Below are positions 22,631 to 34,908 of a stretch of DNA of 64,000 nt, piece by piece; within the stretch, counting starts at the first letter, position 1; every line of letters starts with the position of its first letter. The notes below the pieces were generated by a model. It saw only the letters and a list, made by a program, of their open reading frames with translations. It ran no database searches and was not told the origin of the DNA. The position numbers and the translations under genes are program-made. Source of the DNA: Vitis vinifera (lineage: Eukaryota; Streptophyta; Magnoliopsida; Vitales; Vitaceae); NCBI RefSeq assembly GCF_030704535.1, contig NC_081811.1, positions 3,550,501-3,614,500 of the forward strand, given 5' to 3'.

Positions 22631-24623
22631 CTGCTGAGACGCGCCTCTATGCCCTTCGGATTTTTCCGTCCTTTTCTCTCTCTTTCTGTGTCTTATAGGA
22701 ATGGAGCTTTAAATGAGGGATTTTTCTTTATTGACTATTGGATTAATAGAATAAAAAAATATTAATTAAATCATCATTTTGATTCAAACCAATCTATTTT
22801 TTTATGAGTTTAGAGAACTTAATTTGTAATTTGGATAAAAAAATATCATCCGGTTGTAGCTATTGGATTTATTAAGCAAATTCATTTTTTTAAAGAATAA
22901 CATATAACATATTTTTTACATTTACATTTTCATATATTAATATTAAAGTTATTATAGAAAGACCAGCAAACGCTCATGCTTTAAGGTGTAAATACAAAGA
23001 ATTCAAAAATTGTATATAGTTTATATCATTTATGATCCGATGAAATGATCATCTTTGATTTGAAGATGTAGGAATGATTGGTCGAACAATGTTAAAACTT
23101 CGAGTACTTTTATTTGAATTATTTTATCTTTTTGTTATTGAACTAACATAATTATATTGAAACTTCTATTGATACATTAATATATTCATTTGTAAAAACT
23201 TTAAAATATTAATTAAATTAATGTTACTAATAGTTTTCATTTATAAAATATAGATTAATCCTTAAAATATTTAAGAAAATGAATGTTAAATTTATGCAAT
23301 GTTTATTAACTTGATTAACTCAAATATATTTATTAATTCAAGCTTAATATGATTTTAATTTAAGTTTAGAAAAATAAGTTTGAATTAGGCTTGGATTGAG
23401 CCTCTTGTTGAGTTGGATTGGGTATACGGAAAAATGAATTTCATGTATATTTATATATATGGTATGAGCACATCAGAAAAACTGTTTTATAATATTTAGA
23501 TTTTTAAATAAAATTATAATCTTAAAATAATTTTTTAAAATTATTATTATTAAATAGTTGAATTATTTACAAATTTACCCTTAGTTTGGATTTGTTTTTG
23601 AGAAGTTATGGGCTTGTTCCATAATCGAAAATAATTATGAAAAATAATTTTATAGAATAATTTTTAAAAATTATTGTCTCATAATTTATAAAATAAAAGT
23701 CTGTTTGAAAACCTAAAATATTTATAATTTATTTTTAATATTTTTAAATATATTTTAAAAATAATTTTTATATATAATCCTTTATTTTTAATCATTGTAC
23801 TTGTATAATTATTTTTTAAAACAGTCTTAAGAAAACAAGTGAAAACAAAAAAAAATTTCTTTGTTTTTTTTATTAAGAACAAAAAAACAAAAACCAGTAT
23901 TTGATTGTGAAGTAGTTTTTTAAGAAAAAAAAAACAAAAGTAAAAAAAAAAAAAAAGAAAGAGGAGGCAGCAACTATCTGACACGATACCTTATTATAGG
24001 TAGAATGCATTAAGAGAGGGCCCATGGCTCGACAGAGGTAGTTAATATTCCACATGTATTGCCTCTTCTCAACACTCCCGTGAGTTCAATTAGAAAGACT
24101 AAAGATTGCGATCTTGTATAGTGCGAAAGTTGCTACTCCATTAACATGCCATCAGCCAAACTAACCCTTTTTCTCTTTTCACGCTTCATTTATACTGTGC
24201 ACAGTCCACTTCCATCATCTTTCTCTTACCCCAAAATCAACCATTTTCAGACACTCTAAGGTCATGTTTGGGGGCTAAAATTATATTTGTGTAGAAAGTT
24301 GAATTCTTCCCTATGAAAGAAGACCCCGCGCACCCCTACCCCCAAATTTTCATGGGTGATGGGAAACTCACCCGGAATTCACATGTTTTCTTAATTATCA
24401 TAACCAATTTCAGCTCAAATTCACATCCCACTTTTCCCTTTTCTTTATTGTCTTCACCACCCTCTTGCTTTTTTGTAACAAACACTTGTGATTCTGTGAA
24501 AAGACTCCATTCTTCCGAACACATCCAAAACCCCCTTTAAAACCCTAGTCTCATAGCAGAACCCTATGGAAAAACCAGTGTAAAGTCCTCATCTTCTTTC
24601 TCTGATCAATCCATAGAATAGTA
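22631..24623. other. divergent intergenic region between PPAN and PMEI-like gene
   Basis: 22730-23590 is plain AT-rich DNA. 23600-23960 (starting GGGCTTGTTCCATAATCG) is a MITE-like segment that resembles 45480-45790 in wording and order. It ends in A-rich runs near 23950, which create spurious reading frames. 24150-24620 is less AT-rich and is probably the promoter and leader of the PMEI-like gene. A TATA-like CATTTATACTG lies at 24186-24196. Confidence 0.35.
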
Positions 24624-25214
24624 ATGGCAGGCCTCCATGTTTCTCTGTCATTCTTGGTCCTCGCTGGGCTGATGAATCTGGGGATGTTATCAGCCTCTGA
24701 AAATGGGAACAATTACCTTAGAGAAGCATGCAGTGTGACAAGGTATCGTGATCTTTGTATCCATTCACTGGCATCATTTTCCCACACTGCCAAACGAAGT
24801 CCTAGCAGGTGGGCAAGGGCAGGGGTCTCAGTTACGATAGGTGAAGCCAAGCATGTAGCTCAGTACTTGGTGAAGCTAAGGAAACGAGGCACGATGAGGG
24901 GAAGAAACGGAGCTGCCCTCTCGGACTGTATAGAGTGTTTTCAGGACGCCATTGACAATCTTCTCAACTCACTGGGGATGCTAAGAAAGCTTAGCAGCAA
25001 GGCCTTTGACAGGCAAATGAGTGATGTGAGTACTTGGATGAGCGCTGTGCTCACAGATGAGGACACTTGCTTGGATGGCTTCGATGGCAGTAAGGGGAAA
25101 CGGGCTAAGTTGATTCGAAATCAGGTCCAGAATGTCACTTACATTACTAGTAATGCACTGGCCCTTGTTAACAAACTTGCAACTGCTGGTGCAGGAAGCC
25201 TAAATATTCCGTAG
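24624..25214 (+). CDS. pectin methylesterase/invertase inhibitor-domain protein
   Basis: A single-exon gene of 196 residues. It has an N-terminal hydrophobic signal peptide (about 1-24, MAGLHVSLSFLVLAGLMNLG) for the secretory pathway. The mature protein has the four-helix PMEI fold signature: the paired Cys of the helical hairpin (C36, C45, in REACSVTRYRDLC), a second pair C102 and C149, and the motifs SDCIECFQDAIDNL and DVSTWMSAVLTDEDTC. Such proteins bind pectin methylesterase in the apoplast and limit demethylesterification of wall pectin; a minority inhibit invertases, and sequence alone does not tell which. The stop is TAG at 25212. The size and lack of introns are usual for the family. 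Its position between MZM1 and UXS matches the Arabidopsis order as I recall it (At3g62820). Confidence 0.93.
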   Translation: MAGLHVSLSFLVLAGLMNLGMLSASENGNNYLREACSVTRYRDLCIHSLASFSHTAKRSPSRWARAGVSVTIGEAKHVAQYLVKLRKRGTMRGRNGAALSDCIECFQDAIDNLLNSLGMLRKLSSKAFDRQMSDVSTWMSAVLTDEDTCLDGFDGSKGKRAKLIRNQVQNVTYITSNALALVNKLATAGAGSLNIP

Positions 25215-25442
25215 TAAGGCAGGGTAAATTGTATGTGACATGTAGACTAGTTGGGAAATAAGGAACTAGCTGTGAATCAGCTGGCTTCTCTTTGTATAAG
25301 ACTTATGTAACCTTTGGACACTTCTCCTTTGATAGTGATGATCTAAGCAATCCTATTGCAAGGCCAAAAAAAGCATAGCACTTCTGACATCCTACATACG
25401 ATTAAGCAAAGTTGGTACTACTGTCAATCCCCCATCCCACTA

Positions 25443-25608
25443 TGGATCCAATCCCTTTTTGTCACTATGTATGTAGTGAATTTCTCCTCATTATATAGAT
25501 CATCCATTCCTTTCTGTCACTATATATATAATGAGTTTCTTCTAAATTTATAGACCATCAATCCTTTCCCAAGAATATATATGTAGTGGGTTTCTCCTAA
25601 ATTGTATA
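25443..25608 (+). repeat. three imperfect ~55-bp tandem copies
   Basis: Each copy reads roughly GATC-CATTCC-TTTCTGTCACTATATATATAATGAGTTTCT-CTAAATT, starting near 25443, 25498 and 25553. The third is the most diverged. They lie 230-400 bp downstream of the PMEI-like stop codon. Confidence 0.6.
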
Positions 25609-28600
25609 AATGAGTTTAAAACCCTAGTTCAGGAGGAAGGCTTAGCAACTGAAGTGAAACAAGTTCAAGAAGCAATAATGGGACATAACCATTTTTCAAG
25701 TAGTACATGCCCTTGTTGTGTCATAAAATTAGCACAAAAACAATGTTAGCAATGGCCACTTAACCACTCTTTTGGGGTTGGGCCAACACCTCTGATGATC
25801 TTTATGAGACATTCTTCAAACCCCATCTGCAATACCATGTGCTACATCTAGGTCAGCAACCAGGACAGACAATAGTTTCTCCAAAAAAGGGTAATGCAGC
25901 ATTTCAAGTGGAAACACCCCAGGAAACTTTTGAAAAGATGTTCATGATGCCCAAATTTCATCCCCGTCCCATGTCAACAGATTTTTAGGTCAGTTAGGTG
26001 CACCAGAATCAAAAGGGGCCCAAGCACCAAGCCGCCCTACACCATGAAACAGCCCATTGTCTCATATTAATTTAAACCAAGGTTGGGTGGATCGCATATA
26101 TGATATAAAACATACGTTGGTTTTGCTGCAGATTTCACTTCAAAAGGACTCAAGTTCCCCTTCCACCCCCTATTGTAAATCAACTACTTCCCCAGCATTT
26201 CCAGACACAAAACCCATATCATCTAATTCTTTCAAGAGTCTCAAAAGGCGTCTTAATCGCGCTTTTTAACACATAATGGTAGTCATTATCGACCCTAATT
26301 ATAAATCATGATCAATGTTAATGGTGGAATGCTCAACTCTCTACTCCATTGAAGATTGCAGTTAAATTTGGTGACTACATTTTTCATATGCTTCATTTAA
26401 AGTTAGGTGATTTCCAAATCTTGATTAGACCATATTTTCCATGCAAAATCATTTTCTGGGAAATTTGTGATGGGGGAATGTGATTAGTGGACCATGTGGC
26501 CCTTTAGGTAAAAAGCCACTTAATCATGAGATAATGTGTAGAAATTATGTGGTAGCCATTTCTGTGACTTCCATTCAAAGTCTTGCGTACGTGCCAAGAT
26601 AAAATTGTTTAATTTTCCACGAAACAGAATTTCTAAATTTCTTAGCCATCCCTCAATTTTCCTCTTCTGGCCTGGTCTCCAACGGAAATGTAAATTTCAC
26701 GCCATTTCATTTATGGAGACTAATTCAATATCATCTCATCCAAAGCTTTATAAAAGTGCAAGCTTGCAAGATTTTGGCTCAATATGCATATCATATTCAC
26801 TCACGCAGAGAGACAGATCATGGGAAAAATACAAATTACAAAAAAGAAATTGAACTTTAAACATCCTGTCTAATACCATGTTGAATTACTAATTTTTATA
26901 AAAACTTAAATTTGTAATATTTGAACTCAATATACAAATCAAACTCGTTAACACATAAAAGAAATATAAAATTAATTATCATTTTTATATAAAAAAAATA
27001 AGTGAAAAAAATATGTAAAAGAAATTATTATCTTTTAAATATATAAATTTCATCCCATATTTCCCAATTTACCAAACAAATCCTAGAATTTTTCAATAAT
27101 TGAAATCTTGAGTAGTTTTTATTTGATTGTATCTTTTCAAAATAGTGCTTCCATGCCGTATAAAACACCACCATTATCTCAAATTCATAATAAGAAAGAA
27201 GAAATACATTTTTGAGTAACAAGGAGAAAAAAATGAATATGAGGAAAAATAAAATATGATATACTAATTTAATATCATACTTGGATCATTAGATATTTCA
27301 AAATTAATTTCAATAAATAATTAAAATTTTGAATCTTAAATTTGGTTAATTTTCCATGGTAAAAACTTATTGGTGATCCAATGGGAACTATATTATTTAA
27401 TAGTATAGATTACCTTTGATTCCTCCAAAATGGAAAAATAATAATTTTTTATATTTGATTTTATAATAAAAATAATAAATAAAATCAAATATAATTAATT
27501 TTTTATATTTTAAAATTATTTAAATTAAATGAGTTTTAAAAAATATATAAAAATAATTTAATAATTTTAAAAAAATCCCTATTTTCTTTCCCTAATTTTT
27601 TCAAAAAAATACCTTGATAAAAATCTATTTTCTAGATTAAATTTAAGAAACTTTAAACACTTAAATAATTCAAGTCAAAAAATGTTTAAAAAAAACCCTA
27701 ATTATTAATGGGTTTTATTATAATATTGTGGAATATAAATTATAATATTTAAAAAGTTTAATCGTGAATTACTTTTTTTGAAAATTATAAACAGAAACGT
27801 GATTATAATAATTAGTAATTTTAATTTTATAACAACATCAAAAAAAAAAAAAAATTTGAAAATGTCGACATGTGGATGTGGGGTCGGAAGCAATGGGGCC
27901 GTGATGGAGGGTGGTGAGTGAACACTGCAGAAACGTGGGAAATGGTCAAGTGCCACGTGTATGGCCCATAGTCAACGTTGCTTCCATATCAATGAATACT
28001 CTATGCGACGTGCAAACGAAGAACTCCTCTGGCGGTCGGGCCCCCACACCTCATCACTTCTCTCCTCCTTTTTCTTCGCCTCCTCCTGGATATTTTTTCA
28101 ACATATCTATTATTATTATTATTATTTTTCTCATTTACCTAGCATCCTGGTACGGCCGGTGACACCCGTCACGTTTCGGACCGTTACACGTCATAGCATG
28201 AGTAAACCTCAAAGAAATTACATATATTCAAAATGTAATTATTAAAATAGTGAAAGGTAATATCTGAATTGTCAAAAGTGTTAGGGTAAAAAAAAAGTGT
28301 GTATAAAATATTAATTATTTTTTTATAATCGATTGAAATTTATATTTTTTTATGATTTTTTTCATATAAATATATAAAAACACATTTTTCCTTCAAATTT
28401 GTAAATTTTTTTTATGCATATATTTTTGTTTTTCTAAAATTGGCACTATTTTTTTTAATGTCAAGAAAGGACAAAAAAAAGTTAAGGAAAATAACATTTT
28501 TCATATTTAATTTTATTTTTATAAACAAAAATAAAATATAATTAAATTAATTAAAATGAATTAAATAATTTTAGATTAGTAAATAAAAATATTTTACTAA

Positions 28601-29419
28601 TTTTAAATTTATTTTTTATTTTACCTTAACATCCCATGTGAATGAAATGATTCTTTTAGGTTGAGATGAATCATTTCCAACGACACCAATAAAAAAATTA
28701 ATTTAATCTAATTTTACAAAATTAAAAAAATAAAATAAAATTCACTTCTGCTTATTGGGTGCATCATGTAAAGCCCCAAACCCATACCACTAATGACCAA
28801 AACATGGGTTTGTGCCAAAATACCAAAAAAGAAAGAAAGAAAGAAAAAATATGGCTCAAGACCATATAGTAAAAGGCAATTTAGAATTTTCAATGGGTCC
28901 AAATTGGTGGTATGGCATGGCGTCTCCATTGGCTAACATAAACCCATCACGCCATTGACTTCGTCCATTTTCTTTACTAAGACTTGCTCAAAACTAAACC
29001 CAACTACTCTTCAAATAATAATATCAAAATCATGAACAACACCCTCCATTGATGGACAAGTGAGTCTCACTTTTAATTTAGTACAAAGTTGCATGTGCCA
29101 ATCCCACATCGACTAAGATCCTAATAATAATAATAATAATAATAATGAAATTAGCATAAGGTTGTAACCTTATTTTGTGATGGACGGTTGGTTCGAGGAT
29201 TGGGATATTACGTAAAGGGACAAGTGAGTACAAAGCAACAAAAGGGGAGGTGTATGTTTAACTAGTCAAAATTATGAGCGTCAAAATCACTCAAAGTCCC
29301 ACCAAATTTGCTGACCCGACCTCCTTTTAGGGGCAATTAGGGTTGCTGTTATCAGTGGGGCAATGAGGCTTGTGCTCTTCTCCAAATTACATATCAACCA
29401 TTTAACTTCACTTAAAAGC
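25609..29419. other. long intergenic region, no gene seen
   Basis: 25609-26880 has average composition but no coherent reading frame. 26880-27830 is AT-rich. 27840-28250 is a GC-richer island with CCACGTGT (G-box-like, 27953-27960) and ACACCTCATC, without a recognisable gene. 28260-28740 is AT-rich. At 29095-29220, AATCCCACATCGACTAAG followed by an (AAT)8 run (29122-29146) and GATTGGGATATTACG looks like another eroded TRIM-type LTR. Confidence 0.35.
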
Positions 29420-29985
29420 TACAACATGTGTTAGAATCGGTTCTAACTCACTCACTTTTTCTTTAGAGAAAAATAATTATTTTTGTTGCCTATAATTCAA
29501 TGATAATATTTAGAACACGTGTCTAAGGTATAGTGCCAAATGCCTAATCTTAACTCATTCACTCTTTTTTTTTAAAAAAAAAAATATGAATTTTTGTTGT
29601 GTATAATAGTATCATTCTTTAACCCGATAATAAGTTATTCAAATAATGACGTTCAAAATAAGTTTATAAGGTATAATATCAAATGTCGTAAACGATTTGA
29701 TCTATCCTTATTAGATATTAATTGTTTTTTATATTTTTTTATAAGTAAAATTATTTTTATTATGTATAATAAAATCATCCTTGAACAATAAGTTATTGTA
29801 ATAAGTTCATAAGATATAACGTGGAATGTTATAAACGAGTTGATCTATCCTTATTGGACATTGGTTATTCTTCAGATGAAATGGTTAAAACCCAATCTTA
29901 GAAAGCAAGTCTGCCTATCCTTATTGGACATTGGTTATTCTTCGGATGGGATGGTTAAAACCCGATTTTAGAAAGTAAGCCTAGG
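29420..29985 (+). repeat. degenerate tandem repeat block
   Basis: Several related copies carry a GATCTATCCTTATTGGACATT phrase (near 29698, 29842 and 29916) and a TTCATAAGATATAACGT/AGTTTATAAGGTATAAT phrase. The last two copies (about 29843-29985) are the freshest, with TTGGACATTGGTTATTCTTC repeated at a spacing of about 74 bases. It may derive from a small LTR element, but the family is not certain. Confidence 0.5.
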
Positions 29986-31395
29986 TTCTTTTTGGCTGAA
30001 TGAATAATTAAAAAGTTTTTTCTTACTCTTTTGGTACGAATGTGGTGATGGGTCTTGGCTTGTTTTTGAAGTGGTCCAGAGGACCCCCCTGAAGTAGCTG
30101 TGAGTAGGGAAGGCATTGAGGAAGAAGCAGTGGACCAGAAGACCAGTTCCTGATAATCATGACTCTGCTCTGTGATTTATGTTCATTGTAAAACCAATCT
30201 GTAATGGTCAGTTATTAATTAATCATTTAATCGTGCCAATTTATTTTGTATTTATTACAAAATAAAAGAAAAGCTGACCCAATTGTACAACAATCTCTTA
30301 CTTCATTGGCAGAGCAGTGCCACAATATTAAACATACCCTTTTTAAGCAATAAAATGAAATAAAAATAAAAATAAAAATAAAAGAAGAAGACAGGAGATA
30401 AACTTTTGGGCGCTAGATAAATACGATTTTTTTTAATTATATAAACATATTTTAAAACTATGAAAGTTGATCCTGACCTCAATATATCTTGATGTGAAGG
30501 TTTGTTTAATCTCCTAAAAGGTGTTTGTCTGTTTAATCCCATTATCTCATGAAACACAATCTTAATCTGCATTATATGAGAGATGTTTGTGATATCTTAT
30601 ATCGAATATAAGAAAAAAATTATATGTATATTTTAAAGTCGTAAAAGTGTTTTTGAGTTCAGAAGAGATAATATCTATATGGTCTATATCATTGATTGCA
30701 TGTGATTATAAAATTTTTATTATTATTTTATTTATATATTTTATTATAATATCATTGATAATATTGATTTTTTTCCTACTTTAATTACATTATTATTTTA
30801 TTCATGTAAATAATGGAAAAACGTTTTTCATTTATTTATAATATTTTTTAATTCAATTATTAATTGAGTTGTAGAACTTAATTACTATTAATATTATTAG
30901 ATTTATTAGAAAAAAATTATTATACTTATATTATCAATTGGAACGAATTAATGACTCATAATCCAACCAAATCTCAGCGCAATTATATGTCTTAATCGAT
31001 ATTAATGTCTTATAATTAAATTTCAAATGATTAAAATTTACAATTATTTTAATTAAAAGAAATAGGATCATGATTTTATATTGTATTTGGAAGTAAGATT
31101 ATTTTAAGATTATTTATCCTTTTTGGAATCAACAAATTTAATTTCCACTTCACATTTGAGTTGTGACGAAGGAAAGGGAAAAGGTTTGAACACATGGAAG
31201 GATAGTAAGGAGAGGGTGGTGGTGTAATATTATGGAATACTAAGGTTCATTTGAGAGGAGGACACAGGTTAAATAGGCCAAGCAGCAAGAGGAGGCAAAC
31301 GCATCAGTCACGCGCCGGAGAGCCAGAGTTTCCGGCAAGTTTTCCTGGAAAGCAACGGATGTGCCGGCGACTGCAAGTCACCTGATCTTTGTTTC
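29986..31395. other. upstream region of UXS
   Basis: 30420-30700 holds TRIM-like phrases (GTGATATCTTATATCGAATA at about 30588, TTTTAAAGTCGTAAAAG, GATAATATCTATATGG), an old LTR relic. 30700-31130 is AT-rich. 31180-31395 is GC-richer and is likely the UXS promoter. No gene is seen. Confidence 0.35.
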
Positions 31396-31402
31396 TATAT
31401 AA
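31396..31402 (+). promoter_or_regulatory. TATA box candidate of UXS
   Basis: TATATAA lies 72 bases upstream of the UXS ATG within a pyrimidine-rich context. This would place the transcription start about 40-45 bases before the ATG, a short leader. Confidence 0.5.
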
Positions 31403-31473
31403 CGTATTCGCCGTCTTGATCCAACCTCCTACTCCTTCTTGGTTGTGTTGTTTGATTGGAGTAATTGAGAGAA

Positions 31474-34400
31474 ATGGGGTCGGAGCTGATATTCAGAGGC
31501 CACGAAACGCAGCCCATGGCTGATGGGTACTCGCCGAAACCCCCCAAGCCGTGGCTTTCCGTGGTTCGTCCAATTCGCTACATGCTTCGCGAGCAGCGCC
31601 TTCTTTTCACGCTCGTCGGCATTGCTATCGCCACCGTGGTGTTCCTCCTCCTCCCATCTTCTCCTGCTCCGTACACCCACCGGTTCGACCCGATCTCGGA
31701 CTCCTACTTCCCCTCGGAGACGACGACCCAGCTGGCTCACCGGGTGGCGTACGCCGGGCACGGCGGCGGAGGGTTTGGGTTTGTGAATTCTGGGGGGAAG
31801 GTGCCGCTGGGGCTGAAGCGGAAGGGGCTGAGGATAGTGGTTACCGGGGGAGCTGGTTTCGTGGGGAGCCACCTGGTGGACAGGCTGATTAGGAGAGGAG
31901 ACAGCGTGATTGTGGTGGATAATTTTTTCACGGGGAGGAAAGAGAACGTGATGCACCATTTTGGAAACCCTAGGTTCGAGCTCATCCGACATGACGTCGT
32001 TGAGCCACTCCTCCTGGAGGTTGATCAGATCTACCACCTGGCCTGTCCCGCCTCCCCCGTTCACTACAAGTTCAACCCCGTCAAAACCATCATATCCTTT
32101 TTCCATTTCAGAATCAGTATTTGGCTTTTCTGTTGCTTATTCTTCTTTCATTATCAAATGGGTTCGTTTGTGTCGGTGTTGGTGTTTATGTTTGTGTTGT
32201 CCTTGATTCGGATTCCACAAGACCAATGTGGTGGGCACCCTCAACATGCTAGGCCTGGCCAAGAGAGTCGGTGCGCGCTTCCTGCTAACCAGCACCAGCG
32301 AGGTCTACGGCGACCCCCTCCAACACCCCCAGGTGGAGACCTACTGGGGCAACGTCAACCCCATCGGTAAATTCTCTCTTCTCTCCTCACTTCTCACTTT
32401 CGCCGGAATCCGGCAACATTAACCCCCTGAAATGGCGCAAGTTAGCAAAACACGAGACCCTGGGCTTAACTGTCCGCGGCAGACCCAGATCGGCCCGGGC
32501 CTACATGGTCAACCGGGACCCGTAATTGACGGGTCCATAATCCGCAGACCAAGCGTCTCTTTGATACCTATTTTTCTCTTTTTCATTTTTTTTTCCCCTT
32601 TTTTGAAAAGGGAAAAAAAAGGAGGTGGTGGAGGGTAAAATGGTAAATTAGGATGGAAAGCGTTTGTTGAATATGAATCTGAACAGTGGCAAAACATAGA
32701 ATTGGTGGGTTACTAAAAAACATCAAACGTGAAATGAAAGAAGGTGTGGGTGGTGTTTGTGACAGGTGTCCGAAGCTGCTATGATGAAGGCAAGCGTACT
32801 GCCGAAACCTTGACCATGGACTACCACAGAGGAGCTGAAGTCGAGGTTATTACTTTATTTTATTTCCTTAGTATTATTATTATTATTATTTAGTCTAATC
32901 CCATTAACCCCATTATATCTGTTTGAGGAAGCAATTACTTCATATTTCTTGGGAGTAGGTATATCTTCATTTGGTGGGATTCTTTCTAAGATATTTTTAT
33001 GATAGATATTGTTTCTATTAAGAATATCATTGAAGTTAACTGTTTTGTCATTCTGAATTTTTTAGTTATGTGGAGAATTAATTTGTGAATTTGTCATCTT
33101 TTCTAGCTACTATTGGCTTGAGAAATTCAAAAATGGGGAAACACTAAATTTATCTGCAATGGGTTTATTTTATGTAGGTTAGAATCGCTCGTATTTTCAA
33201 CACCTATGGGCCTCGAATGTGCATTGATGATGGCCGTGTTGTCAGCAATTTTGTAGCTCAGGTAAATTTTGCTGAAAGTGTTAAAATGGGCTGTGAATGT
33301 TTGTGTTTGTATGATTATTATAATGGGGATGATGCTAATGATAATGCAGGCATTGAGGAAGGAGCCACTGACAGTTTATGGTGATGGAAAGCAGACCAGG
33401 AGTTTCCAGTATGTTTCTGATCTGGTATGGGACTTTTCTTATCTCCCATTTTTATTAAATAACCATTGTTTGTTCCTTTGTGGGGGTTTGTGATCTTTTT
33501 GAATTTTATTACTTTGTGATGCTTGAGTGCTCCGAATTTGAATTTGAATCTGTTACATTTGCAGGCTAAAGTTATTTTATTCTAGTCTTTCCTTTTAAAA
33601 TCGATGAGACAACAACTATGTCATTGTCTCTACCTTTTTAATGTTAAAAATTAAGTTTCACAACTACTGCATTTCTAGGACCACCTTTTTCCTCATGAAT
33701 AGCCAGATTTATGGGAAAATAGGTACTTGTACTAATGGCCATTGGAGTGGTCTGGTCCTAGTTTAATGTAGACTGGCCTGGTGGCAAAATGAGGTTGTTG
33801 CCTCTCGCTTTCTTCTCCCAAGCTATTTGGTCCAAAGGGCATATGCCATGTGATCGAAGGCTATTGGAGGGCGTTGATCTTTTGGTTGGCATTGTTTACT
33901 TTTCCACGCTCGAATCCAAGGAAAGTTTTTCGAAAATGTTAATTAAATGTCACTAAACTAATGAAAACAGGATCCAGGTTGTCACCTTCTGCTTTTAATT
34001 GAAAATTCCAATCTATTTTGTTAGAGGGAGCTAATAGTGAGGTAAATAATGAGGGAGCTAATAGCTGGTGTTTTCTCTCTCTGGTGGTGGTATGTTAGTG
34101 ATTATAGTTGACTTCTCAGGGTAGGTTTATCCCAAGTTATATAAATGATAATTGTATTTATGGATATTGATTATATTGAGTGTCTGGGGTAGGCTTTTCT
34201 CTGTTATGTATGGAACTCTGCCCCAAGTAATAAAATATAGGCAAAAAAAGGACTACAATTACGGGTAGTTGCTTTTGCTTGGGATTGTTAAATGCTGAGT
34301 TAGGATTTGTGTTTGTTTAAACAGGTGGAGGGCCTGATACGCCTCATGGAAGGGGAACATGTGGGTCCTTTCAATCTTGGGAACCCTGGTGAATTCACCA

Positions 34401-34908
34401 TGCTTGAACTTGCTCAGGTATGAATGCCACTACTGTTCTCGATAGCATCCCTCATGTAATATTTTCCAGGTTGCCTGGTTCTTTTATTTATTTATTTTTA
34501 TTTGTCTTTTGCCTCAGATTTAAAAAAAATTGTTTATGTTATATTTGTCTTTTTAGGATTCTATCAAGCTTATGCTATTAAATTTAGATAAAGAGAGTTG
34601 ATCTTATCAGTGGCTAAAATTGTAAATGCAATCATGATACCTCATTGATGGGCATATTTATGCAAGTGCAGGTGGTTCAGGAAACAATAGACCCCAATGC
34701 AAAGATAGAGTTCAGGCCCAACACAGAGGACGATCCACACAAGAGGAAGCCTGATATCTCAAAGGCCAAGGATCTTCTTGGTTGGGAGCCAAAGGTGGCT
34801 CTTCGCAAGGGTCTCCCCCTTATGGTATCCGATTTCCGAGAACGCATCTTTGGTGATCACAAGGAAGATGGTGCCACTACCACCACATCCTCATCCTCCT
34901 CGTCCTAA
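31474..34908 (+). CDS. UXS2: membrane-anchored UDP-glucuronate decarboxylase (UDP-xylose synthase, UXS2/AUD type)
   Basis: Seven exons (31474-32091, 32219-32366, 32766-32845, 33178-33261, 33350-33424, 34325-34417, 34672-34908) give 444 residues, the family length. The enzyme converts UDP-glucuronate to UDP-xylose with bound NAD+, supplying xylan and xyloglucan synthesis. A cytosolic N tail, a single transmembrane anchor (43-60, [18 protein letters not shown]) and a lumenal catalytic domain identify the Golgi type II form. Visible motifs are the NAD-binding GGAGFVG (125-131), TSTSEVYG (230-237) and the catalytic YDEGK (261-265), then [40 protein letters not shown] and [17 protein letters not shown]. 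The C terminus is a Thr/Ser run. The first intron is U12-type AT-AC; the others are GT-AG. The ATG at 31474 is the first in frame. The subtype number is by similarity and context. Confidence 0.95.
32092..32218 (+). other. U12-type (AT-AC) intron in UXS
   Basis: This 127-nt intron begins ATATCCTTT, the canonical minor-spliceosome donor. It has TCCTTGATT (32200-32208) matching the U12 branch consensus TTCCTTRAY and ends CCAC. The branch A at 32206 is 12 nt from the 3' end, within the tight U12 range. Excision joins GTC AAA ACC ATC to AAG ACC AAT in phase 0 and restores the family-conserved VKTIKTNVVGT. No GT-AG pair nearby gives that protein. Confidence 0.9.

Noticed and set aside
32432-32638. 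Separate small gene within the UXS gene
   Set aside because: It lies wholly in the second UXS intron, has no homology, and the flanking exons join cleanly across it.
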